This document shows, in pieces, positions 44,878 to 54,067 of a DNA stretch of 64,000 nt. Location of the stretch: contig NZ_FMIY01000002.1 in the NCBI RefSeq assembly GCF_900095855.1, positions 487,322 through 551,321 of the forward strand, in the 5' to 3' direction. How positions within the stretch are numbered: the first letter of the stretch is position 1; the number at the start of each line of letters is the position of its first letter. The notes beneath the pieces were generated by a model. The model was not told where the DNA came from, made no database searches, and worked only from the letters and a program-made list of their open reading frames with translations. The position numbers and the translations under genes were made by a program. Source of the DNA: Megasphaera coli. GTDB taxonomy: Bacteria > Bacillota > Negativicutes > Veillonellales > Megasphaeraceae.

Positions 44878-46947
44878 GTGGATATGGTAAAGTGTAAGCG
44901 AAAAAAGAGCATGGTCATCATGGGAATAATTGTTTTCATCGGGCTGATTTGCGCCTTTGCTTTGTGTGCGGCTCGTTGGCAGGTGGAGAGAAACAGCATG
45001 ACTGTCGAACAGGCTATGGATTACGACGCTGTTATATCGGTTGCGCAAAACGACGGCTATTCGCCGGAAGAAGCTATGGAAATGGCGAAGAATGCCGGCA
45101 TTACGAGTTTTGCCATTTATGACACGACCTTGAACAAGCTTTCGCAGCGCGGTGACATTTCTCTTATTACGCCTTTGATGGCGCAAATTTACTATCCTCA
45201 GCTTGCCGCAGCTGTCGGCACGGCCTATGATTACTATCTCATCGGCAAGCCGAGAGACGAAAAAGACTTATATTTTGATGAAGTGAAGGAAGATCTGGGT
45301 CTACGTTTAGGCATGAGCAACGTGGCCGAAATATGGAACGATACGTATCGCATCCTCGGTATTCGCGGGGTCATGCCCGATTTGGGTGACGTCAATCTCG
45401 GTATCCTGTCTGCTGATGCCAATCGTATTGCCGACAGCGGGTTTCGAGTTATTTTGCGGCCTACAAACTACGCCGACCCCGATAAAGTCCATATAGACGC
45501 CTTTTTTAGACGTGCAGAAAAGATTCGCAACGTGAGCGGCATCATCTTCGTCGGCAAGGAAGTGCTCGGTTATTCGGCCGACGACGGGCAGCGTGACAAC
45601 CTCCTGGCGTATACAGGCATGTTAATGAAAGAAAAGAAGGTTCCCTTTTATATGATCGAGGCGGCCAATCAGCTGCAATACGACAGGCAGGACGGCATGT
45701 ACGAACTTGCCGATATAATCGGTTACGATACGGCACGCGTCTACGCCATGAGTAAGGATGAACTGGATAAGGTGACGGAAGAAGAAGGGGCTATGCGCTT
45801 CTACATCAGCGATTTGGAACGAAACTGCCGCGTCAATCTGTATCCCATTTATAAAAAGCCGCTGCACGGACTGAATCGCACGGAACGCACCTTTAAGTAT
45901 ATTCGTGATGCTTCGGCCAAACTGGAAGAACGGGGCTATGCCTTCGGCAAAGCATCCATTATGCCCGTTTACTACCCGTCCCGCAGTTTGGCGGCTATAG
46001 TAGCGGCAGCCGCGTTATGCGGCATGTTGTTCACGCTCAACCTCATTCTTCCTTTACGGGATAAGATAAACTATATTTTCACGTTCATTGCCGTTGTCGT
46101 CGGCAGCGCCGGGTATGTTAAGATTGCGAGTCCGCTCTTCCTGCAGGTTGTCGCTGTCGGTATTGCCGTTTGTGCTCCTGTAGCGGCTATTCTCATATTG
46201 CTCGATTACTTCAGGGCAAAGGAAATACGGGAAGTGCAGTCTTACGGCAAGGTTATACGAGACGGCATCTTGACACTTACCCTTGCCGTCTGTATTGCCA
46301 TGATCGGCGGCTTCTTCATTGCGGCCCTGCTCGGCGATATTCGTTTCTTTATGGAGTTTGAATTTTACCGGGGTGTCAAGCTGACCTTCGTCTTGCCCCT
46401 CGTCTTGACGGCTGTTGCCTACATACGGCGGTTTCCCCTCTTGGGTGAGCCTGTTCAGTCGGCTGAAAGTTTTGTCGATTTTATTCGTAAGTTTCTGCAA
46501 TTGCCCATGCACATGGGGTCGTTTCTAATTGTCGCCGTCCTCGGCCTGGCGGCTTTCATCTTCGTCGGCCGCAGCGGCCATACGGCAGGTGTTCCCGTGC
46601 CGGGCGCGGAAGTGGCTATGCGCCGCTTCTTGGAAAATATCATGTATGCGCGGCCGCGGGAAAAGGAATTTCTTGTCGGTCATCCGGCCTTTTTTCTCAT
46701 GGTGGCAGCCGTCTATCGGCGCTGGCCGCAAGTTTTACATTTCTTCCTCGTCATCGCCTCCGTCATCGGCCTGGGCTCCATGGTAGAGACCTTCGCTCAC
46801 ATACGGACCCCCTTCCTCATGTCCTTTATTCGCGGCATTAACGGTTGGCTCACGGGGCTTGTCGTCGGTATTCTGCTCATTGCGGTCCTCGCTTTCTTCC
46901 GTTACTTGAGCCTCTGGTTGGGAAAGCAGGTGGCTCATGACGACTAA
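44878..46947 (+). CDS. DUF5693 family polytopic membrane protein
   Basis: This 689-residue protein has an N-terminal membrane segment (residues 13-33) and a soluble extracytoplasmic domain of about 340 residues containing AEEAMEMAKNAGITSFAIYDTTL-type repeats. About eight or nine membrane helices follow from residue 365 to the end. I assign it to DUF5693, a family found next to csaB in many Negativicutes and Clostridia; function is unknown, but pairing with CsaB suggests assembly or modification of a cell-wall polysaccharide. It starts at GTG 44878 after GAGGTG and overlaps csaB by 11 bp. Confidence 0.75.
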   Translation: MDMVKCKRKKSMVIMGIIVFIGLICAFALCAARWQVERNSMTVEQAMDYDAVISVAQNDGYSPEEAMEMAKNAGITSFAIYDTTLNKLSQRGDISLITPLMAQIYYPQLAAAVGTAYDYYLIGKPRDEKDLYFDEVKEDLGLRLGMSNVAEIWNDTYRILGIRGVMPDLGDVNLGILSADANRIADSGFRVILRPTNYADPDKVHIDAFFRRAEKIRNVSGIIFVGKEVLGYSADDGQRDNLLAYTGMLMKEKKVPFYMIEAANQLQYDRQDGMYELADIIGYDTARVYAMSKDELDKVTEEEGAMRFYISDLERNCRVNLYPIYKKPLHGLNRTERTFKYIRDASAKLEERGYAFGKASIMPVYYPSRSLAAIVAAAALCGMLFTLNLILPLRDKINYIFTFIAVVVGSAGYVKIASPLFLQVVAVGIAVCAPVAAILILLDYFRAKEIREVQSYGKVIRDGILTLTLAVCIAMIGGFFIAALLGDIRFFMEFEFYRGVKLTFVLPLVLTAVAYIRRFPLLGEPVQSAESFVDFIRKFLQLPMHMGSFLIVAVLGLAAFIFVGRSGHTAGVPVPGAEVAMRRFLENIMYARPREKEFLVGHPAFFLMVAAVYRRWPQVLHFFLVIASVIGLGSMVETFAHIRTPFLMSFIRGINGWLTGLVVGILLIAVLAFFRYLSLWLGKQVAHDD

Positions 46948-48049
46948 GATTGTCATTTCCGGTTACTACGGCTTTGCCAACGCCGGCGATGAAGCCATGC
47001 TCTCGGCCATTGTCGGCTCCTTGCTGGCGCTTTTGCCGGATGCGGAAATTACGGTTATTACGGGAAATCCCGCCGCCACTGCGAAGAGCCACGGTGTAAA
47101 AACCGTTCATCGCTTTAATGTCTTTGCCATCATTTCGGCTCTGAGCCGATGTGATCTTCTCATCAGCGGCGGCGGCAGCCTGCTGCAGGATGTGACGAGC
47201 TCGCGCAGCATTTACTACTACTTGGGCATCATTCAGACGGCAATCGTCTTTAAACGCCCCGTCATGCTCTATGCCCAGGGTATAGGACCCGTGACGGGAA
47301 CGCTGGCCAAGAACCTTGTAAAAACGGTCTTGCAGCATGTAGACGTAATCGGTGTACGTGATGAAGACTCGCAGGAGACACTGGTCAGAATGGGTGTGAC
47401 GAGACCGCCTGTGCACGTAACGGCCGATGCGGTTTTGTCCGTTCCCGTCCCGGCACCGGCAAGAGGGGTGGAAATACTTGCCGCCAAAGGCGTAAGTGCG
47501 GCAGAGAAAAAAGTGGCCGTCGCTTTTCGTGACTGGCAGGGTATGAAAAATCACAAGGGTGAGCTTGCCCGAGCTGTCGACAGGCTGACGGCGAAAGAGA
47601 AGTGCCGCATTATTTTTATACCTATGCAGTATCCTGCAGATGTGGGAGCGGCCAAAGAAATCGCATCCCTCATGGCGGAGGATGCAATTGTCCTTGAAGA
47701 GGCGTATAATACAGAAGAGTTCATGTCGCTCATGGGTGCCGTCGATTTGGTCATTGCCAATCGGCTTCACGCCCTTGTGTTTGCGGCAGTTATGAATACA
47801 CCGATGACCGCCGTCTCGTATGATCCGAAAATAGATGCTTTTATGACTCTTATAGGCGGCTCCATATGCTGTACGATGGAAGATTTCGACAGTGAGCACA
47901 TCGTTACCGACGCCGCGGCTAAGCTTATGCATAAGTCCCTGCCGCAACCGGTGCGGGAACGAATTGAAGACTTGGAGCGCCGGTCTCGCCGCAATGCGGA
48001 TCTTGCAGTCGAACTCATTAGGAAGACGTGTCATCAGGTTACTACGTAA
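46937..48049 (+). CDS. csaB: Polysaccharide pyruvyl transferase CsaB
   Basis: This 370-residue enzyme adds pyruvyl ketals to a cell-wall polysaccharide, the anchor for SLH-domain proteins. The N-terminal ISGYYGFANAGDEAML and the central ISGGGSLLQDVTSSRS are the family signatures. A second glycine-rich half with ANRLHALVFAAV and MTAVSYDPKIDAFM follows. In Negativicutes SLH domains tether outer-membrane porins (OmpM) to the wall, so CsaB may matter for attaching the outer membrane; that role is inferred. It overlaps the DUF5693 gene and precedes ftsE. Confidence 0.9.
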   Translation: MTTKIVISGYYGFANAGDEAMLSAIVGSLLALLPDAEITVITGNPAATAKSHGVKTVHRFNVFAIISALSRCDLLISGGGSLLQDVTSSRSIYYYLGIIQTAIVFKRPVMLYAQGIGPVTGTLAKNLVKTVLQHVDVIGVRDEDSQETLVRMGVTRPPVHVTADAVLSVPVPAPARGVEILAAKGVSAAEKKVAVAFRDWQGMKNHKGELARAVDRLTAKEKCRIIFIPMQYPADVGAAKEIASLMAEDAIVLEEAYNTEEFMSLMGAVDLVIANRLHALVFAAVMNTPMTAVSYDPKIDAFMTLIGGSICCTMEDFDSEHIVTDAAAKLMHKSLPQPVRERIEDLERRSRRNADLAVELIRKTCHQVTT

Positions 48050-48064
48050 TAGTGAGGTGTGTAT

Positions 48065-48751
48065 ATGATCGATTTTAGAGGTGTATCCAAGACATACGAC
48101 AACGGTTCCGTTGCACTTGATAATATTGACCTGCACATTGGCAAGGGCGAATTTGTCTTCCTCGTAGGTGCCAGCGGCGCCGGCAAATCGACATTTATCA
48201 AGCTTCTGTCTCATGAAGAACTGCCCACTCGCGGCAGCGTCTTCGTCGACGGAACGGAAGTAAACAGAATAAAGAAGAGCCGCGTACCGTACCTGCGGCG
48301 CAGTATGGGCATCGTATTTCAGGATTTTCGCCTCCTGCCGAACAAGACGGCCTCGGAAAACGTGGCCTTTGCCATGGAAGTAATTGAAACGTCGCGAAAA
48401 ATAATGAAAGAACGGGTCCGCACGGTTCTGGATCTGGTCGGCCTCGCCGGCAAAGCCGACGAACTGCCGCAGAATTTGAGCGGCGGTGAACAGCAGCGCG
48501 TTGCCATTGCGCGGGCCATAGTCAATCGTCCTCTCCTGCTCATTGCGGACGAACCGACAGGCAATCTTGACCCGGAAACGTCCAAGGGAATTATGGAAAT
48601 TTTCACGAAAATCAATCATATGGGTACGACGGTCCTCATGGTAACACACGACAAGCAGATGGTCGACTTGATGAACAAACGTGTCATCGAAATCGACAGC
48701 GGCAGAGTCGTGCGCGACGAACTGAAAGGAGGCTACGGAGATGAAAATTAG
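48065..48751 (+). CDS. ftsE: Cell division ATP-binding protein FtsE
   Basis: This 228-residue ABC ATPase has a Walker A (GASGAGKST, residues 35-43), a Q-loop, the signature [14 protein letters not shown] near residue 138 and a Walker B ([13 protein letters not shown]) near 158. It works with FtsX at the septum to activate peptidoglycan hydrolases. I use ATG 48065, five bases after GAGGTG; a GTG at 48059 overlaps that site. It overlaps ftsX by 11 bp. Confidence 0.95.
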   Translation: MIDFRGVSKTYDNGSVALDNIDLHIGKGEFVFLVGASGAGKSTFIKLLSHEELPTRGSVFVDGTEVNRIKKSRVPYLRRSMGIVFQDFRLLPNKTASENVAFAMEVIETSRKIMKERVRTVLDLVGLAGKADELPQNLSGGEQQRVAIARAIVNRPLLLIADEPTGNLDPETSKGIMEIFTKINHMGTTVLMVTHDKQMVDLMNKRVIEIDSGRVVRDELKGGYGDEN

Positions 48752-49628
48752 AACGATGAACTACTATATGTCCGAAGCCTTCAAATCATTTTGGCGCAAC
48801 AGCTTTATGTCCATTGCCTCCATTGCGACGGTCGCCTTGGCCCTTTTTATTCTGGGGCTCTTTTCCATGTTGGCGGCAAACCTTGACTATTTTGCAAACA
48901 ATTTGGAAAACCAAGTTCAGCTCAGCGTTTATTTGAAAGACGACTTGACGACGGACGAAGTCATGGCGACGGGCAGACAGCTGAAAGAGCTTCCCGACGT
49001 AAAAGAACTGACCTTTACGAACAAGGATCAGGCCATGGAAAAAATGAAAGAACGCATGAAAGATCAGCCGGGTATCCTCGACGCCTTGGACGGCAAAAAT
49101 CCTCTGCCCGCATCCTATGAGATTACATTCAACCGTCCCGAGTCCGTCAAGACTGCGGCTGCGGAAATCAAGGACATCAAGGGCGTTGAAAGCACGCATT
49201 ACGGCCAGGATATTATTGAGCAGCTGTTTAAAATTGCCAATATCATTCGTTGGGGCGGTATCGTTCTCATTGTCTTTCTCGCCTTTGCGACGCTTTTCAT
49301 TATTTCCAACACCATTCGCCTTACCGTTTTTGCGCGGCGAAAGGAAATCGGCATCATGAAGTACGTCGGCGCGACAAATTGGTTTATTCGCTGGCCCTTC
49401 CTCCTGGAAGGCCTGCTTTTGGGCTTTATCGGCGGCATTATTGCCGACCTTGCTCTTTTCCAGTTCTATCGCTTTGTGACCGTGTCCATTCATGAATCGC
49501 TGGCCTTTTTACCGCTCGTCGGCTTTTTCCCCTTTATGTACCAACTCGCCGGCGGGCTCCTGGTCATCAGTATGATTATCGGCGCTATTGGCAGTACAAT
49601 TTCGTTGAAACGGTATATGAAGGTGTAG
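48741..49628 (+). CDS. ftsX: Cell division membrane protein FtsX
   Basis: This 295-residue protein has four membrane helices (near residues 20-45, 170-195, 220-245 and 262-285) and a large extracytoplasmic loop between the first two, the region that binds the EnvC-like or PcsB-like activator. It is the standard FtsX length. It overlaps ftsE and is followed 3 bp later by a coiled-coil LytM protein, so the complete FtsEX-activator module is encoded together. Confidence 0.95.
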   Translation: MKIRTMNYYMSEAFKSFWRNSFMSIASIATVALALFILGLFSMLAANLDYFANNLENQVQLSVYLKDDLTTDEVMATGRQLKELPDVKELTFTNKDQAMEKMKERMKDQPGILDALDGKNPLPASYEITFNRPESVKTAAAEIKDIKGVESTHYGQDIIEQLFKIANIIRWGGIVLIVFLAFATLFIISNTIRLTVFARRKEIGIMKYVGATNWFIRWPFLLEGLLLGFIGGIIADLALFQFYRFVTVSIHESLAFLPLVGFFPFMYQLAGGLLVISMIIGAIGSTISLKRYMKV

Positions 49629-49631
49629 CCT

Positions 49632-50792
49632 ATGATAAAAAAACTGGTAACGAAGAAGAAGCTGGCCGCCTTTGCTGCAGCTCTGCTCCTGATGCCGTGC
49701 CTTTTTGCCTTTGCGGAAGATGAAGATCTGCAAAGTCAGCTCTCGGACGTACAGAGTCAGATGGAACGGCAGAAACAGAAAAAGGGAGAAGCCGAAGCGA
49801 CTATCGGCAACGTTTTTGAACGGCTGCGCGTCATTCAGCAAAATCTGGACGCGGCCATGAAAGAATATAAGGATATAACGGCGCAGATTGCGGAAACGGG
49901 AAAGAAAATCGGCGCTGCTCAGGCGAAACTTGATGAAGCGCAGAAGCGCCTGCAGGCACGTGAAAGCATTCTCAGCAAGCGCATGCGTGATATTTACATG
50001 CACGGTCAGCTGAACTACTTGGACGTGGTCATCGGTGCGAAGGACTTTAACGACTTTGCCAACCGCGTCGAATTGCTGCGGCGCATTATTGCGGCCGACA
50101 TGGATCTGATTTCTTCCATTAAGGAAGAACGGGCGCAGATTGCCGAGGCCAAGGCAGTCCTTGAAGAAGAGCACAGCCGTCAGGCGGAACTGCAGGCGCA
50201 ATCGGCAGCGAAAAAGGATGAAATCGCGGCCCGCAAGGCGGAGCAGCAGGCACTCCTGGAAAAGGCGCAAAACGACAAGGCTACGGCCGAAGCGGCCCTG
50301 CGGGAATTGGAAGCATCGTCCAATGCCATTGCGGCCATGCTGCGGCAACGCGCGGCGGACCGTGCCGCCGCATCGGGAGGAGGAGGTTCTTATCAGGCCG
50401 TCAGCGGCTCGGGTGTCTTCATGTGGCCTGTGAGCGGCCCCATTACATCGCCTTTCGGGTATCGGGAACATCCTATTTTCGGCAGACAGATTTTGCATTC
50501 GGGCATTGATATCGGTGTCGATGAAGGTACGCCCGTGGCGGCAGCCGATTCGGGCGTCGTCGTCGAGGCGGACTGGCTCGGCGGTTACGGTAACGCCGTT
50601 ATTATTGACCACGGCAACGGTCTGTCCACTGTTTACGGACACAACTCGTCGCTCACCGTCTCGGCGGGACAGAGCGTCTCGAAGGGCCAAATTATCGCTT
50701 ACTCCGGGTCTACGGGGAATTCGACGGGACCGCACGTTCACTTTGAAGTGCGTTCCGGCGGTGAACCGGTCGATCCGATGGGATACTTATAA
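49632..50792 (+). CDS. envC: EnvC-like murein hydrolase activator (coiled coil plus M23)
   Basis: This 386-residue secreted protein has a signal peptide cut near residue 28 (LMPCLFAFA then EDEDL). A long coiled coil rich in Ala, Glu, Lys and Gln covers residues 30-250. A C-terminal LytM/M23 domain follows, with HSGIDIGVDEGTPV, YGH and GPHVHFEVR. These metal-binding residues (H, D and HxH) appear complete, so unlike E. coli EnvC it may be an active peptidase itself. It directly follows ftsX and would be the septal partner controlled by FtsEX. Confidence 0.9.
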   Translation: MIKKLVTKKKLAAFAAALLLMPCLFAFAEDEDLQSQLSDVQSQMERQKQKKGEAEATIGNVFERLRVIQQNLDAAMKEYKDITAQIAETGKKIGAAQAKLDEAQKRLQARESILSKRMRDIYMHGQLNYLDVVIGAKDFNDFANRVELLRRIIAADMDLISSIKEERAQIAEAKAVLEEEHSRQAELQAQSAAKKDEIAARKAEQQALLEKAQNDKATAEAALRELEASSNAIAAMLRQRAADRAAASGGGGSYQAVSGSGVFMWPVSGPITSPFGYREHPIFGRQILHSGIDIGVDEGTPVAAADSGVVVEADWLGGYGNAVIIDHGNGLSTVYGHNSSLTVSAGQSVSKGQIIAYSGSTGNSTGPHVHFEVRSGGEPVDPMGYL

Positions 50793-50807
50793 GTGAGAGC
50801 GCAAATA

Positions 50808-51962
50808 ATGAAAGTACTTAACATCCTCGCCAGGATCTGCGGCATCTTTCTTGTCTTTTTGAGCGGTGCGCTTCTGATCATTATGTTTCTTTCCAAAGCG
50901 TACTTGGGAGACGGCCTGGGGCTTTTTAAAATCCTGCGTACGGCACAGATTATTACGCAGCATTATGCAGGTCTCGTCGACGAAAGGACTCTCTTGGACG
51001 GCGCCTTGGAAGGTCTCGTTGAAAAGCTGGGCGACGAACACTCTCTATATCTCGACGGGGAAGATTTTAAAGAATTTTCCGAAGCGACGAACGCTTCATA
51101 CGCCGGTATAGGCGTATATATTGCGCAGACGGAAGACAAAAAAGCCTTTATTGCCGGCGTCATTGAGGACAGCCCGGCAGAAGAGGCGGGTCTCAAACGG
51201 GGCGATATCATTGAGGCCGTCAACGGCATAGCGGCAGAAGGCCGGGAATTGTCCGACTTGTCGCAGGACATACGCGGCGAAGTCGATACGACCGTAATAC
51301 TTACGATTCTGCGCAACGGAGAACGGGAAGACGTTCCCGTTGTACGGCGCAATATTACGCTTCTCACTGTTGCCGGTAAAATGCTGGACGGCACGGATAC
51401 GGGATATATCCGTATTTCTTCTTTCAGTACCGCCACAGGTGACGAGTTCGGCAAAACTTATAAACGTCTCAAGGGAGACGGCATGAAGCGCCTCATTCTT
51501 GACCTGCGCAATAACCCGGGCGGCCTCGTCGATCAGGCGGCCCGGGTGGCGGAATACTTGTTGCCGCCCGGAAGCACTGTGGTTTCCTATATGCAGCGTG
51601 ACGGAGAGGAAGAAGTGTTTACGACGACCGGTACAGATGATAGAATACCTTTGGTAGTACTTGTAAATGAAAATTCCGCCAGTGCCGCCGAAATTCTTTC
51701 AGGAGACATACAGGATTTGCACGCAGGTGTACTGATCGGTATGAAGACGTACGGCAAGGGTACGGTACAAGGCGTTTTCTCCGTAGACACGGATGAGGCC
51801 GTCAAAGTGACTATTGCCAAGTACAAGACCGCAGCAGGAAGGGAAGTGGACGGTACGGGTATTGAACCGGACATTACCGTTCAGCTGCAGCCGAACAGCA
51901 GCGTCGATTATCAGTTGGAACGCGCTAAAGAAACGATAAGCGGCATGATGCAGGACAGATAG
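50808..51962 (+). CDS. ctpA: C-terminal processing peptidase, S41 family (CtpA)
   Basis: This protease of about 384 residues is exported or membrane anchored by a hydrophobic N-terminus (residues 5-27). A PDZ domain covers about residues 90-175. The S41 catalytic serine is near residue 290 in NENSASAAEIL and the lysine near 315 in YGKGTVQ. Such proteases trim or degrade envelope proteins and often act with FtsEX-linked hydrolases. ATG 50808 is used; GTG 50793, three bases after envC, is possible. It ends the secA-ctpA run, followed by a terminator and an IS200 element. Confidence 0.9.
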   Translation: MKVLNILARICGIFLVFLSGALLIIMFLSKAYLGDGLGLFKILRTAQIITQHYAGLVDERTLLDGALEGLVEKLGDEHSLYLDGEDFKEFSEATNASYAGIGVYIAQTEDKKAFIAGVIEDSPAEEAGLKRGDIIEAVNGIAAEGRELSDLSQDIRGEVDTTVILTILRNGEREDVPVVRRNITLLTVAGKMLDGTDTGYIRISSFSTATGDEFGKTYKRLKGDGMKRLILDLRNNPGGLVDQAARVAEYLLPPGSTVVSYMQRDGEEEVFTTTGTDDRIPLVVLVNENSASAAEILSGDIQDLHAGVLIGMKTYGKGTVQGVFSVDTDEAVKVTIAKYKTAAGREVDGTGIEPDITVQLQPNSSVDYQLERAKETISGMMQDR

Positions 51963-51970
51963 ACTGAGAC

Positions 51971-51998
51971 ACGGTATATCTGCATACCGTCTTTTTTT
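51971..51998 (+). terminator. Rho-independent terminator after ctpA
   Basis: The stem ACGGTAT/ATACCGT (51971-51977, 51984-51990) is followed by a run of seven T (51992-51998). Confidence 0.85.
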
Positions 51999-52048
51999 GT
52001 ATATCCGAAAACCACGCGATAGTCGCGTGGTTCAAAAGAGCTTAAGCG

Positions 52049-52127
52049 ATGAGGAAAACAAAAAAGCTCCTCATGTGATAGGATAAAGGCGTGACCTGCC
52101 AGTTACGCAAAACTATGACATGAGGAG
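52049..52127 (+). promoter_or_regulatory. tnpA leader with mutually exclusive hairpins hiding the ribosome-binding site
   Basis: CTCCTCATGT (52067-52076) is the exact complement of ACATGAGGAG (52118-52127), which contains the ribosome-binding site of tnpA. TCCTCAT within it can instead pair with ATGAGGA at 52049-52055. The first pairing would block translation and the second would free it. Ribosome-binding-site sequestration is a known repression mode of IS200. Confidence 0.7.
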
Positions 52128-52136
52128 GACATTAAG

Positions 52137-52607
52137 ATGACAAAGCAATCTAATGTTGGAACTAGTCTAGCACATACAAAATGGAATTGTAAATACCATA
52201 TCGTATTTGCGCCAAAGTATAGGAGGAAAGTATTCTATGCAGAAAAAAGAGGAGCTATCCGGGATATACTTAGACAATTATGCCAATGGAAAGGCGTAGA
52301 CATTGTAGAAGGAGAAGTGTGCCCGGACCACATCCACCTACTGGTTAGTATTCCACCGAAATTGAGTATATCAAGTTTCATGGGATATCTAAAAGGAAAA
52401 AGCAGTTTGATGATCTTCCAACGGTTCGGGAATATGAAATTTGCGTATCGGAATAGGCAATTCTGGTGCAAAGGATATTATGTGGATACGGTAGGGAAAA
52501 ATACAAAAGCGATAAAAGAATATATAGAGAATCAGTTGAAAGCAGATAAAGAGAGCGATCAATTAAGTTTATTTGACCCGCAAGACCCGTTTACGGGTAG
52601 CAAGTAA
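52137..52607 (+). CDS. tnpA: IS200/IS605-type transposase TnpA
   Basis: This 156-residue Y1 HUH transposase cuts and rejoins single-stranded DNA. The HUH motif is in CPDHIHLLV near residue 63 and the catalytic tyrosine is in the GYYVDTVGKN segment near residue 118. The length and the ending (DPQDPFTGSK) are normal, so it appears intact and potentially active. Its start follows GAGGAGG, which is masked by the leader hairpin. The second copy in the window (60313-60777) is a divergent relative from a different element. Confidence 0.93.
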   Translation: MTKQSNVGTSLAHTKWNCKYHIVFAPKYRRKVFYAEKRGAIRDILRQLCQWKGVDIVEGEVCPDHIHLLVSIPPKLSISSFMGYLKGKSSLMIFQRFGNMKFAYRNRQFWCKGYYVDTVGKNTKAIKEYIENQLKADKESDQLSLFDPQDPFTGSK

Positions 52608-52733
52608 CCCCGTGCGTGGCTGGCAGGCCAATAAAAAGCGCACTTGTGCGCTGCCTTTAACGTTAGGGCTATGCCCGAAACAGAAAAACCACCCGCTATG
52701 CGGGTGGATGGTTATTGTACAGAGGAGAAAAAT

Positions 52734-54008
52734 ATGTTTATAGACAGAGCCAGAATTTTCGTTCAGTCAGGTCACGGCGGCGACGGCATGAGCAGCTTTC
52801 GCCATGAAAAGTTCGTCCCCAAAGGCGGTCCCAACGGTGGTGACGGCGGCCGCGGCGGCAACGTAATACTAGCAGCGGACCGCAATATAAATACGCTCGT
52901 TGATTTTCGCTTTCGCCGTCTTTTCAAGGCTAAACCGGGCGGTAAGGGTGCAAACAGCAATAAGTATGGCGCCAATGCCGATGATCTCATCATTCCCGTC
53001 CCGGTCGGTACAATAGTCAAGGACGAGGCGACGGACACGATTATGGCCGATTTGAGCTTTGACGGTCAGCAGACTGTCGTCGCCGCCGGCGGCCGCGGCG
53101 GCCGCGGTAATTATCACTTCCGTACAAGTGCGAACCGGACGCCGACGTTTGCCGAAAAAGGGGAGCCCGGTGTGGAGCGATGGCTGAAATTGGAACTCAA
53201 GGTCCTGGCCGATGTGGGACTTCTCGGCTATCCCAGCGTAGGTAAGTCCAGTATACTGCGCAAGGTATCGGCGGCACAGCCCGAAGTGGCGGCATACCAC
53301 TTTACGACGCTAAATCCCGTTCTCGGCGTCGTCGATTTGGATGATATGCGCAGCTTTGTCATGGCCGACATCCCCGGCCTTATTGACGGTGCCAGTGAAG
53401 GCGTCGGTTTGGGGCACGATTTTCTCCGCCACGTGGAACGAACGAAAGTCCTCATTCATGTCCTGGACGTTTCGGGCATGGAAGGGCGCGATCCGATAGA
53501 AGACTTTGAGAAAATCAATACCGAATTGGCCAAATACAGTGAGAAACTGTCGAAGAAAAAGCAAATCGTTGCAGCCAATAAAATCGATCTCTTAGCGGAC
53601 GACAGGAAAAACCTCGATCGTCTTGAAGTGTACATGCAAGAGCGTGACATTGAAGTCTTTCCCGTCTGTGCCGTCAGCGGCGAGGGAATACGTCCCTTGT
53701 TGGAACGGGTTTGGGAATATATAGGTGCCTATGAGCCCGAAGCGGAAGAACGGGATGATGAAGTTCTGTACAAACCGGCAGTAAAAGCGGATTTTGAAAT
53801 AGGCCGTGACGACGACGGCGCTTTCGTCATTACGGGCATGCGTATTGAGCGCCTCGTAGCCATGACGAATTTCGACGATGACCAGTCTTTGCGCCGTTTT
53901 CAGCGTATTTGGCGTTATATGGAGCTTGATAAGCTCCTTAAAGACGAAGGTATTCGCGACGGCGACACGGTGCGCATTTACGGCACGGAATTCGAATATT
54001 ATCAATAA
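52734..54008 (+). CDS. obgE: Ribosome-assembly GTPase ObgE
   Basis: This 424-residue GTPase of the Obg family acts in 50S assembly and the stringent response. The N-terminal glycine-rich Obg fold starts FIDRARIFVQSGHGGDG. The G domain has a P-loop GYPSVGKSS near residue 165, DIPGLIDGA (G3) near 212 and ANKIDL (G4) near 283. The C-terminal OCT domain (DGAFVITGMRIERLVAMTN) is the Firmicutes-type tail. I use ATG 52734 after AGAGGAG; the longer frame from 52644 lies in the IS right end. The inserted IS200 sits about 27 bp upstream of the start and may have displaced the native promoter. Confidence 0.95.
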   Translation: MFIDRARIFVQSGHGGDGMSSFRHEKFVPKGGPNGGDGGRGGNVILAADRNINTLVDFRFRRLFKAKPGGKGANSNKYGANADDLIIPVPVGTIVKDEATDTIMADLSFDGQQTVVAAGGRGGRGNYHFRTSANRTPTFAEKGEPGVERWLKLELKVLADVGLLGYPSVGKSSILRKVSAAQPEVAAYHFTTLNPVLGVVDLDDMRSFVMADIPGLIDGASEGVGLGHDFLRHVERTKVLIHVLDVSGMEGRDPIEDFEKINTELAKYSEKLSKKKQIVAANKIDLLADDRKNLDRLEVYMQERDIEVFPVCAVSGEGIRPLLERVWEYIGAYEPEAEERDDEVLYKPAVKADFEIGRDDDGAFVITGMRIERLVAMTNFDDDQSLRRFQRIWRYMELDKLLKDEGIRDGDTVRIYGTEFEYYQ

Positions 54009-54067
54009 ATGAGAGAAGATACTATGCTTACAGGAAAAGAAATATCCAAGTTTGACTTTATTAAGGC

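Larger units (their letters stand above)
52010..52707 (+). mobile_element. IS200/IS605-family element with tnpA only
   Basis: This single-gene IS200-type element is placed between the ctpA terminator and obgE. The left end has the hairpin AACCACGCGA-TAG-TCGCGTGGTT (52010-52032) and the right end the hairpin CCACCCGC-TAT-GCGGGTGG (52689-52707). Additional small stems lie at 52637-52652 and near 52665-52675. There is no tnpB and no terminal inverted repeat, as expected for HUH single-strand transposons. The exact ends and target tetranucleotide cannot be fixed without an empty-site comparison. Confidence 0.8.

Noticed and set aside
46877-48649. Long minus-strand open frame (590 codons) opposite csaB and ftsE
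   Set aside because: It is antisense to two confident genes with conserved motifs, and the product is rich in His, Arg and Cys without recognisable domains.
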